The position numbers and the translations under genes were made by a program. Shown piece after piece: positions 44,292-54,165 of a stretch of 64,000 nt of DNA. Source of the DNA: Arthrobacter sp. TPD3018 (GTDB lineage Bacteria > Pseudomonadota > Alphaproteobacteria > Sphingomonadales > Sphingomonadaceae); assembly GCA_003075315.1 (NCBI GenBank), contig QDFQ01000004.1, positions 124,001-188,000 of the forward strand. Reading direction: 5' to 3'. The notes beneath the pieces were generated by a model. The model was not told where the DNA came from and ran no database searches. It saw only the letters and a program-made list of their open reading frames with translations. Numbering within the stretch: position 1 is the first letter of the stretch; every line of letters starts with the position of its first letter.

Positions 44292-46556
44292 CTACGTTGG
44301 TTTCCGGGCCTTCGTACCCGCCTTCGATGGTGACAGCCCCGCCGCGAGCGCGATCTGGCCGAGCTCGGTCAGGCTGCCGGCGCCGAGCTTGCTCATCACC
44401 TGGGCGCGATGCAGTTCGACGGTGCGCGGACTGATGCCGAGCGCCTGGGCGATAATCTTGTTCGTCCCGCCGTCGATCAATCCGACGAGCACCTCCCGCT
44501 CGCGTGACGTCAATCGGCCGACCTGCGCACAGACTTCCTGATCGCGTGTCGGGGGATTTATCGTCGGATGACACTCCGCCAACGCCGCGGCGAGCCTGTC
44601 TCGCAGCACCGTTTCCGCGTCGGCGAGCAGATAGTCGATCGCACCGGCTTTCATCGCCGCCACTGCCGACTCCGCTCCAGCCCGCGGCTCGTCCAGCACT
44701 ATGGCCGGCAAAGCGATCGACCGTGCCTTGAGTTCGCGAGGAATGGAGAGGCCTTCGTCCCGCGCTTTGCGAAGGTCGACCAGAACGCAGCCCGGCGCGA
44801 GGATGGAAGCGATGTCGAGAAAGGCACCTGCGCTTTCGAAGATGCGGGCGCGGTGGTCGGTCGCGCGCACCAGGCGGGCGAGGCGGCGTGCCTCGGCTGG
44901 CTTGGCGCTGACGATGTACACAGGCCGGCTATCCGTTTGCGTCAGGTCTTCGGCGATGCCGCCGATGCGCAGGATCGCGCCGTGGTCGTCACGGATCGGG
45001 AAACTCGTGTCGCGTAGCCACCGCACCTCTCCGTCATGCGGCCGGACGATGCGATACGCATATTGCACGACCTCGCCGGCCATGACCGTTTCCAGTGCCC
45101 GCGTGACGGCGCTCCGATCGTCGGCGTGGACATTCTCCATCCACGCCGCGAGCGTGACGGGGGCCCGATCGCAGGCCATCCCCCAGATCCGCGCAAAGGC
45201 GGCGCTGCGATAGATGATCTCGCCCGATGCAGGGTCGGCGATCCATAACAGGTTGCTGCTATTCTCTGCGAAGCCGCGGAACTGCGCCTCGCTCGACCGG
45301 ACGGCCGCCTCGTTCCGCCGCTGCTCGGACACATCGACAGCCGCCCCGATAAACGCGGTCGGGCGGCCGCGTTCGAAACTGGTGCGGCCTGAGGTGGCGA
45401 TATTGCGCAGGATGCCGTCGTCGCGTCCGATCACCCGATATTCCGCCGAATAGCGGCCATCGCCGGCCGGGTCGACGCAGGCGGCGATCGCCGCGCGCAC
45501 CCGCGGCAGATCGTCGGGATGGATGCCCGTTTCGTACACCGCCATGTCGACCGGCGCACCTGGTGGCAGGCCCCACATCGCGCGCAGGCGGTCGTCCCAG
45601 TCGAGTGCTCCGGTGACCGGGTCCCAGGCGTAGATCCCCAGTTTCGCCAGGTCGGTGGCGGCCCGCAACCGCGCTTCGTCACGCTTCACCCCCTCCTCGA
45701 ACGCGCGCCGCTCGCTGGTGTCGCGTGATACGCCGACGACGCGTTCGACCGCGCCGTCCTCGTTTCGCACCGGTCCCCACAGATAGCTGAAATAGGCGGC
45801 GTGGCCGGTGGGGCTTTCGAAAAACACCTCGTCTTCGATCGTCGTGCCGTCCCTGAAGATCCGGTCGATCTGCTCGTTGAGCTGGGCGGCCAGATCGCGT
45901 GGGTAGTCGAGATCGGCAAATGTCCGCCCCAGCAGTCCATCGCTGGTCAGGCCGAACAGCCCCAGCATGGCCGGGTTGGCATAGACGAACCGCCGCCCGA
46001 CATCGAACGCATAGACATAATCGGGGATGGACGACAGCGTCGCTTCCACGAAACGGGACTGACACGCGCGTGTCGCGGCCGCCGCCTCGACCTCTTCGCC
46101 CGCCCGCTTCAGATCGTCGACGTCCTGCACCACCACGATCGCCGCGGCCTGGTCGGCGTCCTTGCGATGGAAGGGCACGGCGCTGATCCGCATCCACCGC
46201 TCTGGCGCGTCGCCGGGATCGTAGAGGAAGTCGGTGCCCGGCATGACGCACTCGCCCCGCAGGGCGCGCGCGATCGGGTGATCGCCGGGTCTTACCAGCC
46301 CACCATCGGCGTCATACGCGCGCCAGCGGCGCATGGCGGCCGGCTCGCGCGACGATGGACGGCCAAGATATCCGCACGTCCGCAGGCGGTGATTGGAGAG
46401 GGTGAGGTTGCCGTCGCCGTCATAGACGCCGACGCCGAACGGCAGGTGTTCGAAAACCGATGCGAGCAGCGGGCGCCCGTCCCGCAGCGCCCGCTCGAAC
46501 TGTTCCAGGGCCACCGCGTCGCGCGCGGCGTCGTTACAGGGCCGATCATCTGACAT
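44292..46556 (-). CDS. Multi-PAS regulator with pseudo-receiver and LuxR-type HTH
   Basis: 754 residues. Four PAS/PAC modules (about 35-155, 165-280, 290-410, 420-540), a receiver-like segment (VYIVSAKPAEARRLARLV...CVLVDLRKARDEG...DYLLADAE) and a C-terminal LuxR/FixJ HTH (LTSREREVLVGLIDGGTNKIIAQALGISPRTVELHRAQVM). The receiver keeps the Asp in VLVDLR but has lost the acidic pair (VSAKP) and the Lys. There is no kinase domain, so signals seem to pass directly from PAS to DNA binding. ATG 46556 has GGAG 10 bases upstream. A putative EcfG promoter lies before it. Bases 44130-44291 hold no gene. Confidence 0.87.
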   Translation of the reverse strand: MSDDRPCNDAARDAVALEQFERALRDGRPLLASVFEHLPFGVGVYDGDGNLTLSNHRLRTCGYLGRPSSREPAAMRRWRAYDADGGLVRPGDHPIARALRGECVMPGTDFLYDPGDAPERWMRISAVPFHRKDADQAAAIVVVQDVDDLKRAGEEVEAAAATRACQSRFVEATLSSIPDYVYAFDVGRRFVYANPAMLGLFGLTSDGLLGRTFADLDYPRDLAAQLNEQIDRIFRDGTTIEDEVFFESPTGHAAYFSYLWGPVRNEDGAVERVVGVSRDTSERRAFEEGVKRDEARLRAATDLAKLGIYAWDPVTGALDWDDRLRAMWGLPPGAPVDMAVYETGIHPDDLPRVRAAIAACVDPAGDGRYSAEYRVIGRDDGILRNIATSGRTSFERGRPTAFIGAAVDVSEQRRNEAAVRSSEAQFRGFAENSSNLLWIADPASGEIIYRSAAFARIWGMACDRAPVTLAAWMENVHADDRSAVTRALETVMAGEVVQYAYRIVRPHDGEVRWLRDTSFPIRDDHGAILRIGGIAEDLTQTDSRPVYIVSAKPAEARRLARLVRATDHRARIFESAGAFLDIASILAPGCVLVDLRKARDEGLSIPRELKARSIALPAIVLDEPRAGAESAVAAMKAGAIDYLLADAETVLRDRLAAALAECHPTINPPTRDQEVCAQVGRLTSREREVLVGLIDGGTNKIIAQALGISPRTVELHRAQVMSKLGAGSLTELGQIALAAGLSPSKAGTKARKPT

Positions 46557-46596
46557 CGTGCCGGCTCTCCTGCAGTTGGGGTGCCGGGATACCGGC

Positions 46597-46622
46597 AACC
46601 GCCTTTGGCTGAGGAAGGTTCC
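46597..46622 (-). promoter_or_regulatory. Putative EcfG-type (general stress) promoter
   Basis: Minus strand GGAAC (46622-46618), 17 bases, GGTT (46600-46597); the known alphaproteobacterial EcfG form is GGAAC-N16/17-CGTT. It lies about 40 bases before the PAS-LuxR start. Only one base of the -10 departs. Confidence 0.35.
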
Positions 46623-46693
46623 CTAGGGATCGTCCGTATGGGGATGAACCGTGCCAGGGCCCAATTGGACGGCATCCGATCAAGGAGACCGGC

Positions 46694-47869
46694 ATGAAAG
46701 CCCTGGTATGGCACGGCAAGGAGGACATCCGGTACGACACGGTGTCCGACCCTGCGATCGAGCATCCCCGCGATGCTATAATAAAGGTTACGAGCTGCGC
46801 GATATGTGGCTCGGATCTCCACCTTTTTCATAACCTCGTGCCGGCGATGCTGCCCGGCGACATCCTGGGCCACGAAACGATGGGCGAGGTCGTGGAGGTC
46901 GGCAGCGACGCGAAGGGATCGCTGAAGAAGGGGGACCGTGTCGTCATCCCCTTCACGATCCAGTGCGGCGAATGCGACCAATGCCGCCGCGGCAACTTCT
47001 CGGTATGCGAGCGCACGAACCGCAAGAAGGAGCTGGGTGACAAGGCGTTCGGCCATGCGACCGCCGGCCTGTTCGGCTACACGCACCTGACCGGCGGCTA
47101 TCCGGGCGGACAGGCGGAATATCTGCGGGTCCCCTTCGCCGACACCACGCACATCAAGGTGCCGGACGGTATCGACGACGAGAAGCTGCTCTTCCTGTCC
47201 GACATCCTGCCGACCGGCTGGCAGGCCGCGGTGCAGGCCGACATCCAGCCCGGCGACACCGTGGCGGTCTGGGGCTGCGGTCCGGTCGGACAGATGACGA
47301 TCCGTTCGGCGATCCTGCTTGGTGCGGAGCAGGTGATCGCGATCGACCATTTGCCCGAACGTCTGTCGATGGCGGCGGCTGCGGGCGCGATCACGATCAA
47401 CTTCGCGCAGGAAAGCGTCGTCGAGCGGCTCAACGAGCTGACCGGTGGCAAGGGGCCGCACAAATGTATCGATGCGGTCGGCACCGAAGCCCATGTCAAT
47501 TTCGGCCAGCCCGATACGATGCTCGATCGCGCGAAGCAGATGCTGATGATGGAGAATGATCGGCCGCACGTGCTGCGCGAGATGATCTATGTCTGTCGCC
47601 CCGGCGGCGTCATCTCGATCATCGGCGTCTATCTCGGCCTCGTAGACAAAATTCCGATGGGGCAGGCGATGAACAAGGGGCTGACGTTCCGCATGGCGCA
47701 GGCGCATGTCCCGCGCTGGACCGGCGACCTGCTCCGCCGGATCGAGGACGGCCAGATCGATCCCTCGTTCGTGATCACGCACAAGGTCGATCTGTCCAAA
47801 GGTCCCGAGATGTACGCCACGTTCCGCGACAAGGCGGATGGCTGCGTCAAGGTCATGCTCCAGCCCTGA
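46694..47869 (+). CDS. Zinc-dependent alcohol dehydrogenase
   Basis: 391 residues, MDR superfamily. Catalytic zinc site: CAICGSDLH (about 36-44) and GHETMGEVVEVG (about 61-72). Structural zinc site: four Cys in CGECDQCRRGNFSVC (about 95-109). Rossmann motif VAVWGCGPVGQM near 193-204. It lacks the large insert of class III formaldehyde dehydrogenases but resembles that group's glutathione-independent relatives; substrate unknown. GGAGA lies 6 bases before the ATG. The membrane protein gene follows 12 bases on. Confidence 0.92.
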   Translation: MKALVWHGKEDIRYDTVSDPAIEHPRDAIIKVTSCAICGSDLHLFHNLVPAMLPGDILGHETMGEVVEVGSDAKGSLKKGDRVVIPFTIQCGECDQCRRGNFSVCERTNRKKELGDKAFGHATAGLFGYTHLTGGYPGGQAEYLRVPFADTTHIKVPDGIDDEKLLFLSDILPTGWQAAVQADIQPGDTVAVWGCGPVGQMTIRSAILLGAEQVIAIDHLPERLSMAAAAGAITINFAQESVVERLNELTGGKGPHKCIDAVGTEAHVNFGQPDTMLDRAKQMLMMENDRPHVLREMIYVCRPGGVISIIGVYLGLVDKIPMGQAMNKGLTFRMAQAHVPRWTGDLLRRIEDGQIDPSFVITHKVDLSKGPEMYATFRDKADGCVKVMLQP

Positions 47870-47881
47870 AGGACGCTTCCC

Positions 47882-48469
47882 ATGACACTCACCAACATCA
47901 CCGGTGTCGCCCGGTCCGAGGGCGATCCGCGCGTCGAGCACAAGGGCCCGAGTTCGATGAGCGGTGCCGACCGTCTCTCGCGTGCGCTCGGATGGTTCTC
48001 CGTCGGACTCGGAATCGCCGAGCTGGTGGCACCGGGACGGCTCGCCCGCGCGCTGGGGCTGGAGGGCAAGGAAGGCCTGATCCGCGCCTATGGCGCACGC
48101 GAACTGGCGAGCGCGGTGCCGACGCTGTCGATCGACAAGCCGATCGGGCTGGGCGCACGGATCGGCGGCGATGCGCTCGATCTCGCAACGCTGGCCACGG
48201 CGCTCGGTCGGGACAATCCCAAGCGGCACAATGCCGCCATCGCGACCGCTCTGGTCGTCGGCATCACGGTGCTCGACATCGTCGCATACACCGGCGTGAA
48301 AGCCGCGCATCGTCGGTCCGAAGGCGACGACCGCGACTATACCGATCGCTCGGGTTTCCCACGGGGCGCGCAGGCGTCGCGCGGCCTCGCGCGGAAAGAC
48401 TTCGACATACCGCCCGACTATCGCGCCGAAGGCACGGTCGCCGACGCACTGCCGATGCTCACGTCGTGA
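47882..48469 (+). CDS. Small membrane protein (DUF4267-like)
   Basis: 195 residues. Hydrophobic segments at about 35-55 (LGWFSVGLGIAELVAPGRLARALGL) and 118-140 (AAIATALVVGITVLDIVAY), and a charged C-terminal tail ending in DYRAEGTVADALPMLTS. The pattern is that of small integral membrane proteins often found beside stress-related dehydrogenases. Not recognised beyond that. Operon with the alcohol dehydrogenase. Confidence 0.75.
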   Translation: MTLTNITGVARSEGDPRVEHKGPSSMSGADRLSRALGWFSVGLGIAELVAPGRLARALGLEGKEGLIRAYGARELASAVPTLSIDKPIGLGARIGGDALDLATLATALGRDNPKRHNAAIATALVVGITVLDIVAYTGVKAAHRRSEGDDRDYTDRSGFPRGAQASRGLARKDFDIPPDYRAEGTVADALPMLTS

Positions 48470-48855
48470 ACGCGCCCGCCTCCGACACCGCGGCCCGGTC
48501 GACCGCCCGATAGGCGGGGGTGCCTGGCGTCCGGCCCAGCGCGTCCACACGGTAGAAAGAGCGCCGGTCGTCGGGCGGGCCGGCGCTCTCGACGTGGACG
48601 GCGTGCGCTCGCTTGGGATGGGCAAGACCGCGCCCCGCATGCACGATGCGGCGCAAGCCCTCGTCCATAACGATTGCGCAGCGCACCGGGACGGCCGCCG
48701 CCACGAGCGGCTGTTCGTCCGTTCCATAACACAAAACCATCCAAAACCGGCTCGCCGCCCGCCATCCCGAGCGGGAGCAGCGCGGCGTCGCCGCGCGTCG
48801 CTGCATCGACAGCCGTCGTCGGAACGATGGCCAAGGCCGCGATCGCCCCCAGCAT
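48459..48855 (-). pseudogene. Frameshifted small secreted protein
   Basis: Reading from ATG 48855, a signal peptide (MLGAIAALAIVPTTAVDAA) and DGFVLWNG run in one frame; coding quality then jumps to the next frame with YGTDEQPLVAAAVPVRCAIVMDEGLRRIVHAGRG and ends near 48459. Removing one base at the four-A run 48733-48736 joins the two frames. It could be a real pseudogene or a sequencing error. Function unknown. It overlaps the end of the convergent membrane-protein gene. Confidence 0.45.
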
Positions 48856-49063
48856 CGCGAGGCGGTGTCGCGCGCGGGGTAGGGGGCAGGATCAGAGCGT
48901 CGCGGCGCATGGGCCGTGCCAGATGGGCTGCGTGACGCGGCCATGACGCGTGTCATGCGATCGTCTTGCCATCGTCACACAGGCGACGCGCTCCCGTCAT
49001 AGCAGCCGCATCAACGATCGCCGTCAGCGGCGGCGCGTCCTCCCTCCCGAACGGGGTATCGTC

Positions 49064-51379
49064 ATGCTCGCCATCGCTCTGCTGCTCGCCTCGACGAACG
49101 CCGTTCCGCCCGCCAGCAATTCGGCAGAGGGGCAGACCCGCAGCGATGGCGCAACGGTTACGCCCCAGGCGGGCGGCGAACAGGGCGCTAACGACGACAT
49201 CGTCGTCTATGGCGAAGGGCGTGTCCGCCAGGAACAGACGGTCGGCCGCAAGGCGATGGCGATCCTGCCGCCGGGCAGCTCGCCGTTAAAGGCGGTCGCG
49301 CGCCTGCCGGGTGTCGCGCTGCAAAGCTCCGACCCGTTCGGTAGCTACGAACTCGGCACGCGGCTGTCGGTGCGTGGCTTCAACCAGAGCCAGATGGGCT
49401 ACACGCTCGACGGCGTGCCGCTCGGCGACATGTTCTACAACAACCACAACGGCCTTCACATCAGCCGGGCGATCGCGACCGAGAACATCGCCCGCGTCGA
49501 TGTGTCGCAGGGCGCCGGCTCGCTCGGCATCGCCTCGACCAGCAATCTTGGCGGCAATTTGGAATTCGTGTCGCGCGCGCCGTCGGACACGCTCGGCGGC
49601 GAGGTCGCCATGACCTATGGCATGTATCATACGGCACATCTCTACGGCCGGATCGACAGCGGCCTGCTGCCGACGGGGACGCTGTTGTCGGTGTCGGGCG
49701 TCATTCATGACGCAGGCAAGTGGAAGGGCTTCGGCAGCCAGTCGGACAACAAGGTCAATGCCAAGATTGTCCAGCGAATCGGGAGCGCGACGCTGACCGG
49801 CTGGCTGAACTATTCCCTGCACAAGGAACGCAATTACGCCGATCTGTCCCCGGCGACGCTGGCGCGGATCGGCTACGACCTCGATTTCCTCAATCCTGAT
49901 TTCGCGACCGCGGTGCTGCTGTCGCAGGTCAGCGCCAACCAGACCGCGCGCGCCGCGGGACGAACGCTGCCGTTTCCGACGGCCGGCGTCACCTTCCCCG
50001 CACCCTATACCACCGTCAACGACACCTATTACGATAGCGGGGGCATCCGGCGCGACTGGCTGGGCGCGGTGACGCTGGCGGCCCCGCTGGCGGCATGGCT
50101 GGATGCCGAAGCGACCTATTACCATCATTATGACAAGGGGTCGGGCGGCATCTACACGCCGGCGGTGTTCTCGCCGGCAACGGCCGTGGCGGCGGCCTTC
50201 CCGCTATCGGTGCGGACCACCGAATATGGCATCAATCGCGACGGCGGCCTGCTGCGCGCGACCGCGACGCTGGGCAATCACACGCTGCGGCTGGGGTATT
50301 GGCACGAGGACAACGATGCCAGCACCGACCGCAATTATTATGCGGTCGGCCAGGACAATCGCCCCAACGTCACCAGCTTCCTGCGCAATCCGTTCCGCAG
50401 CGACTTCCTGACCGACCTGACCACGGTCACCAACCAGTATTTCGTCAGCGATACGTGGAAACTGGACGACGCGCTGACGATCGCGGGCGGGTTCAAGGGC
50501 GCGCGGGTGTCGAACGGCATCGTCACGACGTTCGGCACGCCGTTCATCAACGGCCGCATCGCCGCGCGGGACTGGTTCCAGCCGCAGATCGGCGCCACCT
50601 ATCGCGCCGGTCGCCAGGAGTTCTTCGCCAGTTACGCCGAGAACATGCGCGCCTTCATCAGCTCGTTCCGCGGCCCGTTCGGCACGACGCAGGCGGGGTT
50701 CGAAGCGATCCGCGGCACGCTGAAGCCGGAGACGTCGCGGACGCTCGAGGCGGGGTGGCGGTTCGACCTCGGCGCGCTGCGCGGCGTCGTCGCGGTGTAC
50801 GACGTCAAGTTCCGCAACCGCCTGCTCGCGGCGTTCAGCGGCGCCAATATCCTGGGCAATCCCAGCGTGCTGCAGAACGTCGGCAGCGTGACGAGCCGCG
50901 GCGTCGAGATCGCCGCGACCTATCGCGTCAGCCGCCCGCTGTCGCTGATCGCCTCCTATTCGTACAACGACAGCACCTACGACGATAACACCGTCAACGG
51001 CACCGCGCTGGTCGCCACACGCGGGGTGCGCACCGTCGACACGCCGGCGAACCTCGCCAAGGCGGAGGTCAATTACGACGACGGCGCACTGTTCGGCAAT
51101 CTGGCCGGCGGCTACACCTCTCGCCGCAACGTCACCTATACCGGCGACGTGACGGTGCCCGGCTATACGCTGATCGATGCGGCGCTCGGCTATCGCTTCC
51201 CGACCGACAGCGCGCTTGCGGGGCTGGAGGTGCAGCTGAACGCGGTAAACCTGCTCGACAAGCGCTATATCGCGGCGCTCGGATCCGGTCAGTTCTTCAA
51301 CACCGCCGCCTCGCTCAACAATACGCTCCAGGCCGGGTCGCCGCGCCAGGTATTCGGAACCCTGCGACGGCGGTTCTGA
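49064..51379 (+). CDS. TonB-dependent outer-membrane receptor
   Basis: 771 residues with signal peptide. Plug segments DIVVYGEGRVRQEQ, LPGVALQSSDPFGSYELGTRLSVRGFNQSQMGYTLDGVPLGD, NNHNGLHI and ARVDVSQGAGSLG; barrel ends in Arg-Arg-Phe. ATG 49064 is chosen because the signal peptide begins there; the frame is open to 48950. It resembles the receptor at 8400 in its plug loops (asparagine-rich, followed by a G-rich ...LG.AS..GGN stretch). A CATGAC-GCGT-GTCATG near-palindrome lies at 48942-48957. Cargo unknown; the sulfatase genes next to it suggest sulfated compounds. Confidence 0.9.
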   Translation: MLAIALLLASTNAVPPASNSAEGQTRSDGATVTPQAGGEQGANDDIVVYGEGRVRQEQTVGRKAMAILPPGSSPLKAVARLPGVALQSSDPFGSYELGTRLSVRGFNQSQMGYTLDGVPLGDMFYNNHNGLHISRAIATENIARVDVSQGAGSLGIASTSNLGGNLEFVSRAPSDTLGGEVAMTYGMYHTAHLYGRIDSGLLPTGTLLSVSGVIHDAGKWKGFGSQSDNKVNAKIVQRIGSATLTGWLNYSLHKERNYADLSPATLARIGYDLDFLNPDFATAVLLSQVSANQTARAAGRTLPFPTAGVTFPAPYTTVNDTYYDSGGIRRDWLGAVTLAAPLAAWLDAEATYYHHYDKGSGGIYTPAVFSPATAVAAAFPLSVRTTEYGINRDGGLLRATATLGNHTLRLGYWHEDNDASTDRNYYAVGQDNRPNVTSFLRNPFRSDFLTDLTTVTNQYFVSDTWKLDDALTIAGGFKGARVSNGIVTTFGTPFINGRIAARDWFQPQIGATYRAGRQEFFASYAENMRAFISSFRGPFGTTQAGFEAIRGTLKPETSRTLEAGWRFDLGALRGVVAVYDVKFRNRLLAAFSGANILGNPSVLQNVGSVTSRGVEIAATYRVSRPLSLIASYSYNDSTYDDNTVNGTALVATRGVRTVDTPANLAKAEVNYDDGALFGNLAGGYTSRRNVTYTGDVTVPGYTLIDAALGYRFPTDSALAGLEVQLNAVNLLDKRYIAALGSGQFFNTAASLNNTLQAGSPRQVFGTLRRRF

Positions 51380-51455
51380 CGCGCGGCTTCGGAGAAGCCT
51401 TGTTGGCGCGCGCGCATGACGGCGTATGGGAGAGGTGCGCGCCGTCGTTGATGAG

Positions 51456-52382
51456 TCAGCGGGTTACGCAGCGAAACCCGATGTGGGTCGTCGCGGAATC
51501 GATGGGCTGCGCATGTCGGGCGGCGGGGCGGTAGCGCTGGCAATAGCTTTCGGCGCACAGATGGGATCCGCCTTTCAGCACCTTGCGCGGAATGCGCGCG
51601 GCTTCTCCCGGATCAAAGCTGTCCTGTCGCCGCGCGCCGCGCGGGTTGGCGATCGCGCAGCATTTGGGGCCGGTCTTTCGGCGTAGGACGGATGGCGTCG
51701 CGTACCAGTCCGCGGTCCATTCCCAGACGTTGCCGATCAGGTCGTACACGCCATAGCCGTTGGCAGGATAGGTGCCGACCGGCGACGTCCGCTCGAAGCC
51801 GTCGAGCATCTGGTTGGCGAACGGGAAGCGCCCCTGCCAGTAATTCGCCAGCATCGCGCCACCCGGCGCCAGTTCGTCTCCCCAGGCGTAATCCGCGTCC
51901 TCCAGGCCGCCACGCGCCGCGAACTCCCACTCCGCCTCGGTCGGTAGTGCCTTCCCGGCCCAGTGCGCGAAGGCCTCGGCATCGGCGTGGGTGACATGCA
52001 CGACCGGGTGATCGCCCAGATCGTCGACGCTGCTGCCGGGACCCAGCGGATGGCGCCAGTCCGCCCCCAGGCGAAAATGCCACCACTGGCTGACGTCGGT
52101 CATGTCGACGGGGCCGGCGGTCTTTTCGAACACCAGCGAACCCGGCTCGGCGAACGTGGGATCCATGCCCGGATAGTCCTTCGGGTCGGGCGCGCGTTCC
52201 GCCATCGTCACATAATCGGTGGCGGCGACGAACGCGGCGAATGCGCTGTTCGTCACGGGGGCGGCGTCGATCGCGAACGGATCGACGCGCACGCGCCGGA
52301 CGGGGGCTTCCTCCGGGTAGAAGCGGGTGGACCCCATCGAGAAGGTGCCGCCCGGCAGGCGGACCATATCGCCGTATCGCAT
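51456..52382 (-). CDS. Formylglycine-generating enzyme (FGE-sulfatase)
   Basis: 308 residues, cytosolic. Begins with VRLPGGTFSMGSTRFYPEEAPVRRVRVDPF, carries YTAATDY-like and WWHFRLGADWRHP and PVVHVTHADAEAFAHWAGKALPTEAEWEFAARGG, and ends with GSHLCAESYCQRYRPAAR holding the two copper-binding catalytic Cys (about 274 and 279). It oxidises the Cys of type I sulfatases to formylglycine. AGGAG lies 6 bases before ATG 52382. Divergent from the sulfatase whose CTPTR it should modify, with a LysR box between. Confidence 0.93.
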   Translation of the reverse strand: MRYGDMVRLPGGTFSMGSTRFYPEEAPVRRVRVDPFAIDAAPVTNSAFAAFVAATDYVTMAERAPDPKDYPGMDPTFAEPGSLVFEKTAGPVDMTDVSQWWHFRLGADWRHPLGPGSSVDDLGDHPVVHVTHADAEAFAHWAGKALPTEAEWEFAARGGLEDADYAWGDELAPGGAMLANYWQGRFPFANQMLDGFERTSPVGTYPANGYGVYDLIGNVWEWTADWYATPSVLRRKTGPKCCAIANPRGARRQDSFDPGEAARIPRKVLKGGSHLCAESYCQRYRPAARHAQPIDSATTHIGFRCVTR

Positions 52383-52440
52383 GTCCGCCGCTCCTTTCGT
52401 CACAAGGGCTTATCCTAGCACGGATCGCCGCCGTCGCCCC

Positions 52441-52456
52441 GATAGCCCGAAGGCAT
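52441..52456 (+). promoter_or_regulatory. LysR-type box (T-N11-A) of the sulfatase promoter
   Basis: GATAGCCCGAAGGCAT: ATAGCC and GGCAT form a dyad within T-N11-A. It lies 59 bases before the FGE start and 65 before the sulfatase start, and is nearly repeated at 55055-55070. Confidence 0.55.
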
Positions 52457-52520
52457 GACCGCTATACCGTCGTCAGACGCCGCGGCGGGCGATAGCCCAG
52501 TGGTAAAGGGAGAGGATCGG

Positions 52521-54128
52521 ATGAAACGGATCACAGCCGGAATGTCGGCATTCGCCTGTGCGGTCGCGCTGACCGCGGGGGTGGCGGCAGCCCAGGGGGA
52601 CAAGCCCGTCGACGGGTTCCTCGCCAAGACCACGCGCCCGGCGCCCAACCGCGAACCGGTGATCGACCTGCCCCAGGATCGCGCGGCGGCCACCGCGGCA
52701 TTGGGGCGGGCGCGGGCACGGTTCGGGCGCGCACCCAATATCGTCATGATCCTGATGGACGATGTCGGCTGGAGCGACATCGGCGCGTTCGGCGGCGGCG
52801 CGGCGGTGGGCAGCCCGACGCCCAATCTCGACCGGCTCGCCGCTGGTGGCCTGCGCCTCACCTCCGCCTATTCGCAGCCGTCCTGCACGCCGACGCGGGC
52901 GTCGCTGCTCACCGGGCGGCTGCCGGTGCGCAGCGGCCTGCTGCGCCCCTATCTGCCGGGTGAGAACAATGCGGCGACCGGCCTCAATGGCGAGGTCACG
53001 CTCGCCGAACTGCTGAAGAAGGCCGGCTATGCCACGCAGGCGATCGGCAAATGGCACCTCGGCGGCGCCGAACAGGCGCAACCGCAGAACGTCGGCTTCG
53101 ACGATTATTACGGCATACTCACCTCGTCCGACGATTATACCGCGTGGCGCGAACCTTGGCGCAATCCCGATCTCGTCAACGATCCCGATCGTCGCGCCTG
53201 GGCCGAGAAGGGCGAGACGATGGGCATCGTCGCCGGCAAGACGGGGGCGGCGGCGACGCTCGCCTATCCGATCGACCGCGACACGATCCGCTTCGTCGAT
53301 GAAAAGCTGACCGACCGCGCGACGCAATTCATCGCCTCGCGCAAGAACGAGAAAAACCCCTTCTTCCTGTATGTCGGCACGCGCGGCGCGCATTTCGACA
53401 ATTACCCGCACCCCCAATTTGCCGGCAAATCGGCCGGCCGCTATCCGTACAAGGACGTGATCGTCGAGCTCGACCACCGCGTCGGCCAGGTCGTCGAGGC
53501 GCTGAAGGCCTCCGGACAGCTCGACAACACGATCGTCATGATCGCGTCCGACAACGGTCCGATGCTCGAAACCTTCCCCGACACGGGCACCACGCCGTTC
53601 CGATCGGGCAAGGGGTCGATCTACGAAGGCGGCGTGCGCACGCCGATGATCGTGTCCTGGCCCGGCGTCATCGCGCCCGGCCGCGTGTCCGACGGCCTGT
53701 TCGACCTGATGGACGTGTTCGCGACCAGCCTGACGCTCGCCGGCCGGGCCGATCTCGTGCCCACCGACCGCTATATCGACAGCATCGACCAGACCGGCTT
53801 CTTCCTCGCGCCGCGGGGGCAGAGCGCGCGCCGCGTCGAATATTACTGGGTGAACAACATCTTCATGGGCGCACGCGTCGCCGAGTTCAAATATCTGATG
53901 CACGACCAGATCACCGAAAGCGACGACAGCTGGCCGCGCTCCAGCCCGTTTTCGGCGGCCTATACGACCTCGGTCTACGGCGGAAAGATGTTCGATCTCT
54001 ACATCGATCCCAAGGAGGAGCACGCGCTCGCGCCGCTGAAGCAGCCGCAGATCCCGGTCGTCGCCGCGGCCGTGCAGGCGCAGCTCGCGACGTTCAAGGC
54101 CTATCCCCCCAAGGTTCCGATCCGTTAG
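52521..54128 (+). CDS. Type I (formylglycine) arylsulfatase, exported
   Basis: 535 residues with a signal peptide (MKRITAGMSAFACAVALTAGVAAA). Sulfatase core: NIVMILMDDVGWSDIG with the metal-binding Asp pair, SCTPTRASLLTGR with the Cys (about residue 121) converted to formylglycine, GKWHLGG, SDNGP and the C-terminal GGVRTPMIVSWPG. It hydrolyses sulfate esters in the periplasm. GAGAGG lies before ATG 52521; the frame opens at 52455 but that part covers the LysR box. Confidence 0.93.
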   Translation: MKRITAGMSAFACAVALTAGVAAAQGDKPVDGFLAKTTRPAPNREPVIDLPQDRAAATAALGRARARFGRAPNIVMILMDDVGWSDIGAFGGGAAVGSPTPNLDRLAAGGLRLTSAYSQPSCTPTRASLLTGRLPVRSGLLRPYLPGENNAATGLNGEVTLAELLKKAGYATQAIGKWHLGGAEQAQPQNVGFDDYYGILTSSDDYTAWREPWRNPDLVNDPDRRAWAEKGETMGIVAGKTGAAATLAYPIDRDTIRFVDEKLTDRATQFIASRKNEKNPFFLYVGTRGAHFDNYPHPQFAGKSAGRYPYKDVIVELDHRVGQVVEALKASGQLDNTIVMIASDNGPMLETFPDTGTTPFRSGKGSIYEGGVRTPMIVSWPGVIAPGRVSDGLFDLMDVFATSLTLAGRADLVPTDRYIDSIDQTGFFLAPRGQSARRVEYYWVNNIFMGARVAEFKYLMHDQITESDDSWPRSSPFSAAYTTSVYGGKMFDLYIDPKEEHALAPLKQPQIPVVAAAVQAQLATFKAYPPKVPIR

Positions 54129-54165
54129 TCTGGCCGCCGGCCCGCGCGGGCGATAGGGTGCCACG

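Noticed and set aside
46292..48910. An 872-residue minus-strand frame
   Set aside because: It is antisense to the alcohol dehydrogenase and its neighbour and has low-complexity composition.
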